Below the pieces are notes generated by a model, which saw nothing but the letters and a program-made list of their open reading frames with translations, was not told where the DNA came from and did not search any database. 64,000 nucleotides of DNA from Oscillospiraceae bacterium (GTDB lineage Bacteria > Bacillota > Clostridia > Oscillospirales > Oscillospiraceae): the NCBI GenBank assembly GCA_017545165.1, contig JAFWQQ010000017.1, positions 62,001-126,000 of the forward strand, read 5' to 3'. Shown piece by piece: positions 35,682 through 42,453 of this stretch. The translations under genes and the position numbers were made by a program. Numbering within the stretch: position 1 is the stretch's first letter; every line of letters starts with the position of its first letter.

Positions 35682-36143
35682 TCACTCCTGCTCCGCTGTC
35701 GGAAACTCTCCCCGCATGAAGCCGCCCAGGACCCCGTTGACAAAGGCCACGGTGTCCGGATCGTCGTAATTCTTGTCCAGCTCCACTGCCTCGTTGATAG
35801 CGGCGGCGTTGGGCACATCCTCCATATACAGGATCTCGCAGACAGCGCAGCGCATCACGGCCAGGGCGGTGCGGGAGATGCGCTCCAGCTTCCAGCCCCG
35901 GGCGTAGCGCTCGATATAGCCGTCGATCTCGCTGCGGTTTTCCGCGATGAGCCCGGTCAGCTTCCGGATATACTCCAGCGAATTCTCGTCGGGATACTCC
36001 GCGCAGAGCTCCTGCTCCGCGGCCAGGGTCTCATAGTGCTCCCGGTCGAAAAAGCGCTCCAGCAGCTCCGCAGGCTCGGCGCCGCCGGCCGCGGCGGCAA
36101 AGCTGAGCTGGATCGCCAGCTCTCTGGCGGCCGTTCTCTTCAT
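35682..36143 (-). CDS. nusB: Transcription antitermination factor NusB
   Basis: 153 residues from the ATG at 36143, preceded by GGAGGG. N-terminal KRTAARELAIQLSFAA and C-terminal SRTALAVMRCAVCEILY ... AAINEAVELDKNYDDPDTVAFVNGVLGG (in pieces) are characteristic. NusB with NusE supports antitermination on rRNA operons. The region after residue 25 is shorter on basic residues than usual but the fold is clear. Confidence 0.94.
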   Translation of the reverse strand: MKRTAARELAIQLSFAAAAGGAEPAELLERFFDREHYETLAAEQELCAEYPDENSLEYIRKLTGLIAENRSEIDGYIERYARGWKLERISRTALAVMRCAVCEILYMEDVPNAAAINEAVELDKNYDDPDTVAFVNGVLGGFMRGEFPTAEQE

Positions 36144-36160
36144 TTTCTTTCCCTCCAAGC

Positions 36161-36523
36161 TCACTTGTCGAAGGCGATGCCTGTGACGTGGACGTTGACT
36201 TCCACCTTCTCCAGACCGGTGGTGGCCTGCACAGCGGCCAGGACCTTCTCCTGCACCGCGCGAGCGACCTTCACCACACTGTTCCCGTAAGAAATCGTGA
36301 TAATAGTGTCCACAATCACCTTTTCTTCAGCGAACTGAACCTTCACGCCCTTGCTCAGGGTGCGGATGCCCAGCAACTCCGAGATCTCGGCTCCGGCGGT
36401 GTTGGCAAGCCCCGCAACACCCTCAACCTCCAGAACGGCGTTGCGCACCATCCCGGCGATCACGTCCTCGGAGATGTTGATGCTGCCGTTTTCCTCACGG
36501 CAGGTAATATAGTTTTCACCCAT
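36161..36523 (-). CDS. Asp23/Gls24 family envelope-stress-type protein
   Basis: 120 residues from the ATG at 36523 with GGAGGG upstream. Features: GSINISEDVIAGMVRNAVLE at the N-terminus, VEGVAGLA and a C-terminal VKVARAVQEKVLAAVQATTG helix. In many Firmicutes one Asp23 paralogue sits directly before nusB (YqhY/AmaP-type), where it has been linked to lipid synthesis control and cell-envelope homeostasis. It is the first gene of the nusB-xseAB-ispA-dxs-tlyA-nadK-recN series. Confidence 0.92.
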   Translation of the reverse strand: MGENYITCREENGSINISEDVIAGMVRNAVLEVEGVAGLANTAGAEISELLGIRTLSKGVKVQFAEEKVIVDTIITISYGNSVVKVARAVQEKVLAAVQATTGLEKVEVNVHVTGIAFDK

Positions 36524-36611
36524 GGTATTCCCTCCTGAAAGAAGCTGCAAAAACTCGCTGAATCTCGGCTTTCGCAGCTGATAGCTTCATTTGCTCAAAT
36601 GAATTCAGAGT

Positions 36612-36620
36612 ATTTTACCA
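36612..36620 (-). promoter_or_regulatory. Possible extended -10 promoter of asp23 operon
   Basis: Minus strand: TGGTAAAAT (36612-36620), an extended -10, with no convincing -35. It lies 90 bases before the asp23 start. Confidence 0.35.
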
Positions 36621-36671
36621 TAGAATGCATAAAAAAGGAAGTGCCAATTCTCAAATATCTTGCAGGCAACA

Positions 36672-36699
36672 GAAAAACCCGGCCTTCCTCAGCCGGGTT
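36672..36699 (-). terminator. Terminator of the spoIIIA operon
   Basis: Minus strand: an 8-bp perfect stem (36692-36699 with 36676-36683), then a short T-run, 60 bases after the spoIIIAH stop. Confidence 0.85.
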
Positions 36700-36759
36700 T
36701 CCTGGTCATTCTCCTGTTGCTGCTCTCTCTTGCTATGTTCCGCGGTGGAAGCGCCCCTT

Positions 36760-37299
36760 TCAGCCCCGCACTTCGATGATGCTGAGCTGAGAAGCCTCGT
36801 ACTCCGTCTCTCTGCACACGATATCCGTGATCCGGGCCACGGCCTCCTCGCTGAGGCCCTCCGAGGGAGCCGGTACGGCAACCGTGATCCCCCCGCCGCC
36901 CATGTATACGACGCAGTCCGTGAAGCCCTTCGCGATCAGGAGGTTTTCCACCTGAGATTCCTTCATGGAGCTTGTAGCCATGGAGCTGATGGCGTTCATC
37001 GCTCCGTCGATGGTCTCCTGGGACGCCGCCTCAGAGGAGGCCGCGGTCTGCAAGAGCGCAAGGGCCTCGTCTCTGGAGGTCTGTCTGGTGAGTCTTGCCT
37101 CGGCGAAATAGGCCGTTGCGCCGGTGGCTACTGCCTGGGCATAGGCTGCGTCCGCAGCGCTGCGGGCCTCATCCATGGCCTGCACCATCTCCGCGTCCGG
37201 CTTTCCCCATCTTTGGTTGTAGGTCCAGTTCAGCGACACCGCCGCGCACACGAACAACAATACGGCGATCATGGTGATATTGCGTTTCCTGTTCTTCAT
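36760..37299 (-). CDS. spoIIIAH: Stage III sporulation protein AH
   Basis: 179 residues. One N-terminal membrane helix (NITMIAVLLFVCAAVSLNW) with the family LNWTYNQ motif, a variable Ala-rich helical region and a C-terminal ring-building domain (SQVENLLIAKGFTDCVVYMG). In the intermembrane space it pairs with SpoIIQ from the forespore to bridge the two membranes. Last gene of the operon. Confidence 0.95.
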   Translation of the reverse strand: MKNRKRNITMIAVLLFVCAAVSLNWTYNQRWGKPDAEMVQAMDEARSAADAAYAQAVATGATAYFAEARLTRQTSRDEALALLQTAASSEAASQETIDGAMNAISSMATSSMKESQVENLLIAKGFTDCVVYMGGGGITVAVPAPSEGLSEEAVARITDIVCRETEYEASQLSIIEVRG

Positions 37300-37314
37300 C
37301 CGATCCGTTCCTCC

Positions 37315-37644
37315 CTAACTTTGATCTGCCAATGTCAGCACAGTGATCTTATCCGATCCGAAGCCAGTATATGATCCGATGGCTCGAATCATATCCAGTC
37401 GGACCCGGGGATCCTCCGCCCCGGCGCAGACCACAACGACGCCGTTGTCGGAGATGAGCACTCTGCTCTCCCCTACTCCCCGGGTCTGGCAGAGAAGCTC
37501 CTGCAGCTTGCGTTCCGGGCTGTCCGCTTCCTCCTTCTTTCCGGAAAAGCCAGGCAGAAGCATGAGGATCAGTCCCAGGACCAGAACCAGCGCGGGGATC
37601 CTGTACTTCTCAAGAAGTCCCTGTTTTGCGCGTTTATCCTCCAT
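37315..37644 (-). CDS. spoIIIAG: Stage III sporulation protein AG
   Basis: 109 residues, shorter than the 180-230 of Bacillus. One N-terminal helix (IPALVLVLGLILMLLPGF) and the ring-forming domain with LQELLCQTRGVGESRVLIS. Its C-terminal half is trimmed relative to Bacillus, as in several Clostridia. It overlaps spoIIIAF by 11 bases. Confidence 0.92.
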   Translation of the reverse strand: MEDKRAKQGLLEKYRIPALVLVLGLILMLLPGFSGKKEEADSPERKLQELLCQTRGVGESRVLISDNGVVVVCAGAEDPRVRLDMIRAIGSYTGFGSDKITVLTLADQS

Positions 37645-38116
37645 CCCGCCTCCATTCTTGCCGGCTCTGCGGAATCCCCAGGTCCGATTCGATCCAGCCT
37701 GCCAGGCTCGCCTGTTCCTCCGGTCTGAGCGAGCCGATCATCAACGCGGCGTGCGGCACCCAAAACCCCTCCAGGCTCCACTGGGCCTGCACGCTGACCG
37801 AGACCAGGGGACAGCCTTTTCTTTGCGCCATGTCCAAGATATATGCGCTGTACTCCTTCTCTATGACAGTCCTGTCCAGAGAGCGGAGAACGTCCTCACT
37901 TCGTTCCAGGAATTCCGTTTCCCGCAGGCGGATCTGCCCTGTCTCCAGAGCATAAGAGTCCCAATCCAGGTCAGACAGGCCTCTGACCACCCCCGCCAGC
38001 AGCACCACCGAGCAGACGAAAGCCATTGTCCGCTTCCCGCTTCCCTCCGGGCATAGGCTCTGCGCTATCCCGCTTAGGACCGAGAGGACGCAAAGTGTAC
38101 GGATCAGCTCTCTCAT
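37634..38116 (-). CDS. spoIIIAF: Stage III sporulation protein AF
   Basis: 160 residues. Two N-terminal helices (LCVLSVLSGIAQSL; MAFVCSVVLLAGVVRGLSDL), then a soluble ring-building-like domain ending in the QASLAGWIESDLGIP region. Part of the mother-cell channel complex. Overlaps spoIIIAE by four bases. Confidence 0.9.
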   Translation of the reverse strand: MRELIRTLCVLSVLSGIAQSLCPEGSGKRTMAFVCSVVLLAGVVRGLSDLDWDSYALETGQIRLRETEFLERSEDVLRSLDRTVIEKEYSAYILDMAQRKGCPLVSVSVQAQWSLEGFWVPHAALMIGSLRPEEQASLAGWIESDLGIPQSRQEWRRDGG

Positions 38117-39213
38117 ACGGGATTCGCAGCCCGGATGCCCGAGAGAAAGCTGTAGAACAGCATGAACCCGAAGCTTCCGATCAATCCGAGCAGCATGCCG
38201 TACACTGAGCCCATGGAGGCGAGCATCTGGGAAAAACGCTCGCTTCCGGAGAGGGAGGAGAGCATGGCAGAGGCTTTATAGAGAAGGTATTTTACCGCCA
38301 GGAACGCAAAGGGGGCCACGCAGATCGCACAGACGGAAATCAGGCAGAAAACGCCGGCTGAGTTTTTGATCATGACTGCCGCTGCCAGAATACTGGATGC
38401 GGAATTGGACAGGATATGTCCCACCACCGGCAGTGCAGAGGAGATCACTGTCCTGGCCGTTTTCACCGCAACGGCGTCCGCACTGCCGGAAATCACGCCA
38501 GACAGCCCGATATAGGTGCAGAAAACGGTACAGAGCATACTCATAGAAGCAACCGCGCACCACTTGGTCGTCTTCGCAACCGCTCTCAGCAGCGCATTGT
38601 CAAAGAGTGCCGAACAGATCGACACGCAGAGATGGGCCTGGATCAGCGGGAGGATCACGCATTGCGCAGCACTCATGAACACGTCGGAGACGAACACGAT
38701 CGACGCATAGCGTACGGAGGCGGAAGCAGCGGCTCCGCTGGCGGCCAGGGTCGTAAAAAACGCGGGAAACGCAGCCTTGGTATAGTCCTGCAAATGGGCA
38801 AGCGTTTCCTCCGCCTGGGTGAAAATCCCGTTCATATTGTCCGCCAGCAGATGGATCGCCGCGCAGCAGGCGCCGATCTCAAACCAGCGAGGGACTCTCG
38901 CCTCCGGGCTGAGCGCCGCGCTGAAACCGCAGCACACGGCAATGACCAGGATCTTCCCCGCGAAGCCCAGTTCAGCCCGCAGCGTTTTGCGTACAGCAGA
39001 GGTTAAACGCTGCCAGGCCCTCGCCAGGGCGCCCATGGCGTCATAGCTTCCGTCCAGTCTCAGCTTTCCGCTGATCTCCAGCTCGTCCTGCGACAGGCCG
39101 TCCTGCACCTGATAGGCCCCCGTCTGTTCTGCGGTCTCCTCGCTGATGCTCTGCGCATAACAGGGAACGGAAAACAGCGGCAGAAGCAGCAGGACGCACA
39201 GCAGCTTTTTCAA
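38113..39213 (-). CDS. spoIIIAE: Stage III sporulation protein AE
   Basis: 366 residues from a TTG at 39213 that overlaps the spoIIIAD stop (TTTGA); GGGAGG lies six bases before it, and the N-terminus so defined is a clear signal sequence (KKLLCVLLLLPLFSVPCYA). The remainder is a polytopic membrane protein with about seven helices. The upstream in-frame extension lies within spoIIIAD and is rejected. Predicted permease-like core of the feeding-tube complex. Confidence 0.92.
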   Translation of the reverse strand: MKKLLCVLLLLPLFSVPCYAQSISEETAEQTGAYQVQDGLSQDELEISGKLRLDGSYDAMGALARAWQRLTSAVRKTLRAELGFAGKILVIAVCCGFSAALSPEARVPRWFEIGACCAAIHLLADNMNGIFTQAEETLAHLQDYTKAAFPAFFTTLAASGAAASASVRYASIVFVSDVFMSAAQCVILPLIQAHLCVSICSALFDNALLRAVAKTTKWCAVASMSMLCTVFCTYIGLSGVISGSADAVAVKTARTVISSALPVVGHILSNSASSILAAAVMIKNSAGVFCLISVCAICVAPFAFLAVKYLLYKASAMLSSLSGSERFSQMLASMGSVYGMLLGLIGSFGFMLFYSFLSGIRAANPV

Positions 39214-39599
39214 ATCAGGCCTCCCAACATCTTCAGTACACTCACCAGAAGCGGCATCACCGCGCTCAGGCAGCAGGCGCTGCCGGCAATCTCCACAGCC
39301 GCGGCAACGCTGTGCTGGGAGGCGTCCTTGCAGAACTCCGCCGTAAAGCGCGTAAACAGGCAGATGGCAAGGCATTTCAGGATCGGCGAGATCAGCGTTC
39401 CGCCGCCGGAGCCCAGCATGTCGGACACCGTGACACGCAGATCCCGCAGGCTATCCAAAACGCCGAGGGACGCGATCATGACCACAAGCCCTGTCACGGC
39501 GGCCAGGAGAAGCGCCCCCTCTGGATTGCTGCGCCTGAGCAGCAGGCAAAAAAGTGCAGTGATCACGGCAGCTGCGCTGATTTTAAGAAGGATCTCCAC
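39210..39599 (-). CDS. spoIIIAD: Stage III sporulation protein AD
   Basis: 129 residues, four predicted helices. Conserved end GSACCLSAVMPLLVSVLKML and central DMLGSGGGTLISPILKCL match the family. Small membrane component of the SpoIIIA machine. Confidence 0.94.
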   Translation of the reverse strand: MEILLKISAAAVITALFCLLLRRSNPEGALLLAAVTGLVVMIASLGVLDSLRDLRVTVSDMLGSGGGTLISPILKCLAICLFTRFTAEFCKDASQHSVAAAVEIAGSACCLSAVMPLLVSVLKMLGGLI

Positions 39600-39601
39600 G
39601 G

Positions 39602-39796
39602 CTAAAGGGAAAAGAGCGACTTGATCAGCGAGAACAGCTCGCTGATTTTCTGCACCACGATCATCAGTACCACGACCAGCGCCACGATGGTAGTCATGAG
39701 CGCCTGCTCATCCCTGCCGGATTTCTGCAGCAGGATATTCAGAACCGCCACAAGGATCCCTACGGCAGCAGTCTTAAAAATCAGGTCAACATCCAT
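39602..39796 (-). CDS. spoIIIAC: Stage III sporulation protein AC
   Basis: 64 residues with two hydrophobic helices, the exact family length. DVDLIFKTAAVGILVAVLN and KSGRDEQALMTTIVALVVVL identify it. Spaced two bases from spoIIIAD. Confidence 0.94.
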   Translation of the reverse strand: MDVDLIFKTAAVGILVAVLNILLQKSGRDEQALMTTIVALVVVLMIVVQKISELFSLIKSLFSL

Positions 39797-39826
39797 GGAT
39801 TCCTCTCAGATGCATCAGAGCTTTTG

Positions 39827-40345
39827 TCAAAGGATCATCACGATCGCCAGAACGGCCCCGCAGGCGCACAGACCCAGCGTCAATCTCCGCCTGACCGGAT
39901 AAGCCCGGCGTTCCTCCTCCAATCTTGCCTGCAGAAATCCGCAGCAATAACGCAGAGCACGGAGCTGAGCGTCCAGATCCAGGCTTCCCAGAACGGATCC
40001 AAGTCGGAAAATCTCTTCTTTTTCTTCTCTCTGTAGATAAAATAGACAGCTCTCCCCGGCTTGTCTCCAGATCAGAGAAAAGCTCACCTCGCCGATCCGC
40101 TCCATGCCGCTGCAAACCCGCCGCAGAAAGCAGGCGATCTCTCCGCCGTTCTTTTCTGACAGGCTCAGAAGCAGGTCCGGGATCGGCGCCGCCCTCAGCT
40201 CCAGCTCACCCCGCAGCAAGTCCAGACATTCCATCAGATCCCGCAGGAGCCCCGCACGGCGCTTCTTCTCTGCGCAAACATCTTTGCCGAGCCAGAGGGA
40301 CGAAGTCAGAATCAGGATCGCACCCAGGCACTTTATGCCCGCCAT
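39827..40345 (-). CDS. spoIIIAB: Stage III sporulation protein AB
   Basis: 172 residues from the ATG at 40345. N-terminal helix (IKCLGAILILTSSLWLG), a cytoplasmic helical domain similar in fold to type II secretion GspF, and a C-terminal helix (LTLGLCACGAVLAIVMIL). It overlaps spoIIIAA by 13 bases. The longer frame to 40432 lies within spoIIIAA. Confidence 0.92.
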   Translation of the reverse strand: MAGIKCLGAILILTSSLWLGKDVCAEKKRRAGLLRDLMECLDLLRGELELRAAPIPDLLLSLSEKNGGEIACFLRRVCSGMERIGEVSFSLIWRQAGESCLFYLQREEKEEIFRLGSVLGSLDLDAQLRALRYCCGFLQARLEEERRAYPVRRRLTLGLCACGAVLAIVMIL

Positions 40346-41208
40346 CGTTCCAACGCGTAAACACGCCCCTCGCTTCCTTGCCGCACCGTGAGGATCCAGG
40401 TGAATAAGCCTTGACCCAGCAGTTCCCTGCAATTACTCAGTCTCCGCAGCTCTTCCGAGTCCGTTCCGTGAACGCAGGCCAGGAGTCCAACGCCACAGCC
40501 GGAAACTCTTCTCAAAGCCTCCGCGTCTCTGGCGGCGCTGATTTCATCCATGGCCAGGATCTGCGGGTTCATGCCCCGCAGCAGCATCAGCGCGGCTTCC
40601 GCCTTCGGCAGCCCGCAAACCACGTCGCTGCAGCAGCCCAAATCAAAGGCAAAGCCCTCCGCTGAAAGAGACGCGAGTTCATTGCGTTCATCCGCGACGG
40701 CGAGCCGCAGGCCGCTGTCCGAGAACCGTCGGATCATTTCCCGCAGAACGGTTGTTTTTCCTGCTCCCGGCGGTCCCACGATCAGCGTGTTTCGAAAGCC
40801 CTCCCGGAGAAGCTTGGTGACGACCTCGTCGCAGATCCCGCGGCATTCCCTCGGGATCCTGATCGCCAACGAGCTGATGCTCCGAAAGGCGCAGATTCGT
40901 CCCTCCCGCGCTATGGCGGCGCCGCAGACCCCCACCCGCAGACCTCTGTAATCCACATAGCCCTCTGAAAGCGAAGGTGCTGCTGCATGCATCGAGGCAC
41001 TGGTTGCCTTTTCCAGGATCTTCTGCAGGTCCTCTTCCCTTACCGGATCCTGTCGAAATACGCTCTCCTTGCCAGCACACAAAAGACTTGGCGGCCTGCC
41101 AAGACGAAGGCGTATTTCTTCAGCGTCATCCCATGCCGAGCGCTCCGCGTCAGCCCGCCAGGCGGCTGGCAGGAGCTCCAGGGCCAAACGGCGTTTGTCC
41201 ATGTCCAT
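40333..41208 (-). CDS. spoIIIAA: Stage III sporulation protein AA (ATPase)
   Basis: 291 residues. Secretion-type ATPase with Walker A VGPPGAGKTTVLREM, Walker B ILAMDEISA and the His-box-like region LLACVHGTD. It energises the mother-cell-to-forespore channel. The 5' start is ambiguous: GTG 41211, ATG 41208 and ATG 41202 all lie very close to the predicted sigma-E transcription start. Confidence 0.94.
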   Translation of the reverse strand: MDMDKRRLALELLPAAWRADAERSAWDDAEEIRLRLGRPPSLLCAGKESVFRQDPVREEDLQKILEKATSASMHAAAPSLSEGYVDYRGLRVGVCGAAIAREGRICAFRSISSLAIRIPRECRGICDEVVTKLLREGFRNTLIVGPPGAGKTTVLREMIRRFSDSGLRLAVADERNELASLSAEGFAFDLGCCSDVVCGLPKAEAALMLLRGMNPQILAMDEISAARDAEALRRVSGCGVGLLACVHGTDSEELRRLSNCRELLGQGLFTWILTVRQGSEGRVYALERWRA

Positions 41209-41222
41209 CACATCCCGTTGGC

Positions 41223-41250
41223 AATCTATGCGCCGATCCGGGAATTATTC
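41223..41250 (-). promoter_or_regulatory. Sigma-E-like promoter of the spoIIIA operon
   Basis: Minus strand: GAATAAT (41244-41250), 13-bp spacer, CATAGATT (41223-41230), close to the Bacillus sigma-E consensus KMATAWW / CATACAMT. Function and position fit a mother-cell operon. Confidence 0.6.
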
Positions 41251-41279
41251 TTGAAAGTGAGGACCGACTGTGTTAAAAT
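41251..41279 (+). promoter_or_regulatory. Promoter of the 155-aa membrane protein gene
   Basis: TTGAAA (41251-41256), 17-bp spacer, TAAAAT (41274-41279), divergent from and abutting the sigma-E-like promoter of spoIIIA. Confidence 0.75.
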
Positions 41280-41312
41280 GTTTCAAGAATCAAAAATGGA
41301 GGGATACGCAAG

Positions 41313-41780
41313 ATGGAACTGAAGATCATGCTGGCCGGCGCCATGGTTTTGGGCGGCTTTCTCTGGAGCTACCTGTTTATGCGTCAGTTTTTGTTTAATG
41401 TGCTTGTCGCCTACCCTGTCATCAAAAAAATGCGCAATTTGAAGGAAGATCTGATCGGCGTCGGTGCGATCCGCTACACCAGGATTTCCAATATTGTTTC
41501 GCTGCTTGTCGGCGGCGCTCTTCTTTTTGTTGTGATTTATTTCTGCCCGCTTTATCTGATCATCTCCTTTGCTGTCGGTGCCGTCGGCGCTCTGGTGTTC
41601 ATCATCCTGAAGACCAAGCCCTCGAATAAGGACAGCTTTATTCTGTTCAGCAACGCTTATTACCGTTTTGTCCCAGACGATGAGCTACGAACCATTCTCT
41701 ATAACAAAGACTACGGCAAAGTCAAAGCCCGCCTGAAGAACATGGGCATCAAAGGAACTTTTCTGCCCGATTTCAAGTAA
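41313..41780 (+). CDS. Unknown membrane protein, 155 aa
   Basis: 155 residues with GGAGGG nine bases upstream. Three hydrophobic segments are visible (about residues 5-22, 58-78 and 82-100), separated by a basic loop (KKMRNLKEDL), followed by a soluble C-terminal tail of about 55 residues ending KNMGIKGTFLPDFK. I do not recognise a family. It is monocistronic, vegetative-type promoter, divergent from spoIIIA. Confidence 0.7.
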   Translation: MELKIMLAGAMVLGGFLWSYLFMRQFLFNVLVAYPVIKKMRNLKEDLIGVGAIRYTRISNIVSLLVGGALLFVVIYFCPLYLIISFAVGAVGALVFIILKTKPSNKDSFILFSNAYYRFVPDDELRTILYNKDYGKVKARLKNMGIKGTFLPDFK

Positions 41781-41790
41781 ATCTTTTATT

Positions 41791-41823
41791 CAGATACGAA
41801 TTCTGATACGAATCAGATACGAA
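41791..41823 (+). repeat. Three short direct repeats
   Basis: CAGATACGAA (41791), CTGATACGAA (41803) and CAGATACGAA (41814) are spaced 11-12 bases apart, about one helical turn, between the membrane protein stop and the terminator. Confidence 0.75.
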
Positions 41824-41862
41824 AAAGACACGGCATCCAGTTCAGGATACCGTGTCTTTTTT
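41822..41862. terminator. Bidirectional terminator
   Basis: A 12-bp outer stem (41822-41833 with 41850-41861) plus an inner ATCC/GGAT pair; A-run on the left, T-run on the right. Serves the plus gene ending at 41780 and the minus HAD gene ending at 41875. Confidence 0.85.
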
Positions 41863-41874
41863 CTGTCATTCTTT

Positions 41875-42438
41875 TCAAAGGAGCGGCCAGAGGATCGTCC
41901 CCCCGTCCTTCACCCAATAGGCCTTGCGGGCAAAGGCCGCCATCGGCGTATCCGCAAGCGAATCCGAATAAAACGTATCCGGAACAACGCCCGGATAGGC
42001 CTGTTGAAAACGTCTCACCTTCTCCTCGTCGTGGCAGTTCAGACCAAGGATCCTGCCGGAGGAGGGGTCCATCCGCGTGGCGATGAGAGAAACGCCCAAT
42101 TCCTCGCAGATGGGGCGCAGAAGAAACTCGGGGGAAGCGGAAATGATCACGTCGTCCTCCCGTTTTTTCGCCAGATACCAGGGATCCATATTCCCCCGGT
42201 GGGCGTCCCAAAATTCCTCCACCACCCGCTGCACATCGTCGATCCAGGGCAGGAAGGAAAAAAGCTGCTCCTTCAATTCCTTCGTATCCGCCTTCTTTGC
42301 CAGCACACGCAGGCCTGCAAAAGCGGAGCCGGGCAGCGCCTTGAGGACCGCTCTCGGATAATGCCGCAGGCAGAATTTCACAAAGCAGTAGGAGCTGTCA
42401 GGGTGAAAAACGGTCTGGTCAAAATCATAGGTGTTCAA
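41875..42438 (-). CDS. HAD-superfamily phosphatase-like protein (HAD-IB type)
   Basis: 187 residues. Motif I is YDFDQT (D5 and D7), motif II is ISASPE, and motif III/IV is FYSDSLADTPM. This is the pattern of HAD-IB enzymes such as phosphoserine phosphatase and PGP phosphatase-like proteins. Substrate unknown. It starts 15 bases after the degenerate P-type ATPase gene on the same strand, so the two are probably co-expressed, which might mean it acts on the same unknown process. Confidence 0.85.
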   Translation of the reverse strand: MNTYDFDQTVFHPDSSYCFVKFCLRHYPRAVLKALPGSAFAGLRVLAKKADTKELKEQLFSFLPWIDDVQRVVEEFWDAHRGNMDPWYLAKKREDDVIISASPEFLLRPICEELGVSLIATRMDPSSGRILGLNCHDEEKVRRFQQAYPGVVPDTFYSDSLADTPMAAFARKAYWVKDGGTILWPLL

Positions 42439-42453
42439 AGCATTTCCTCCCTG

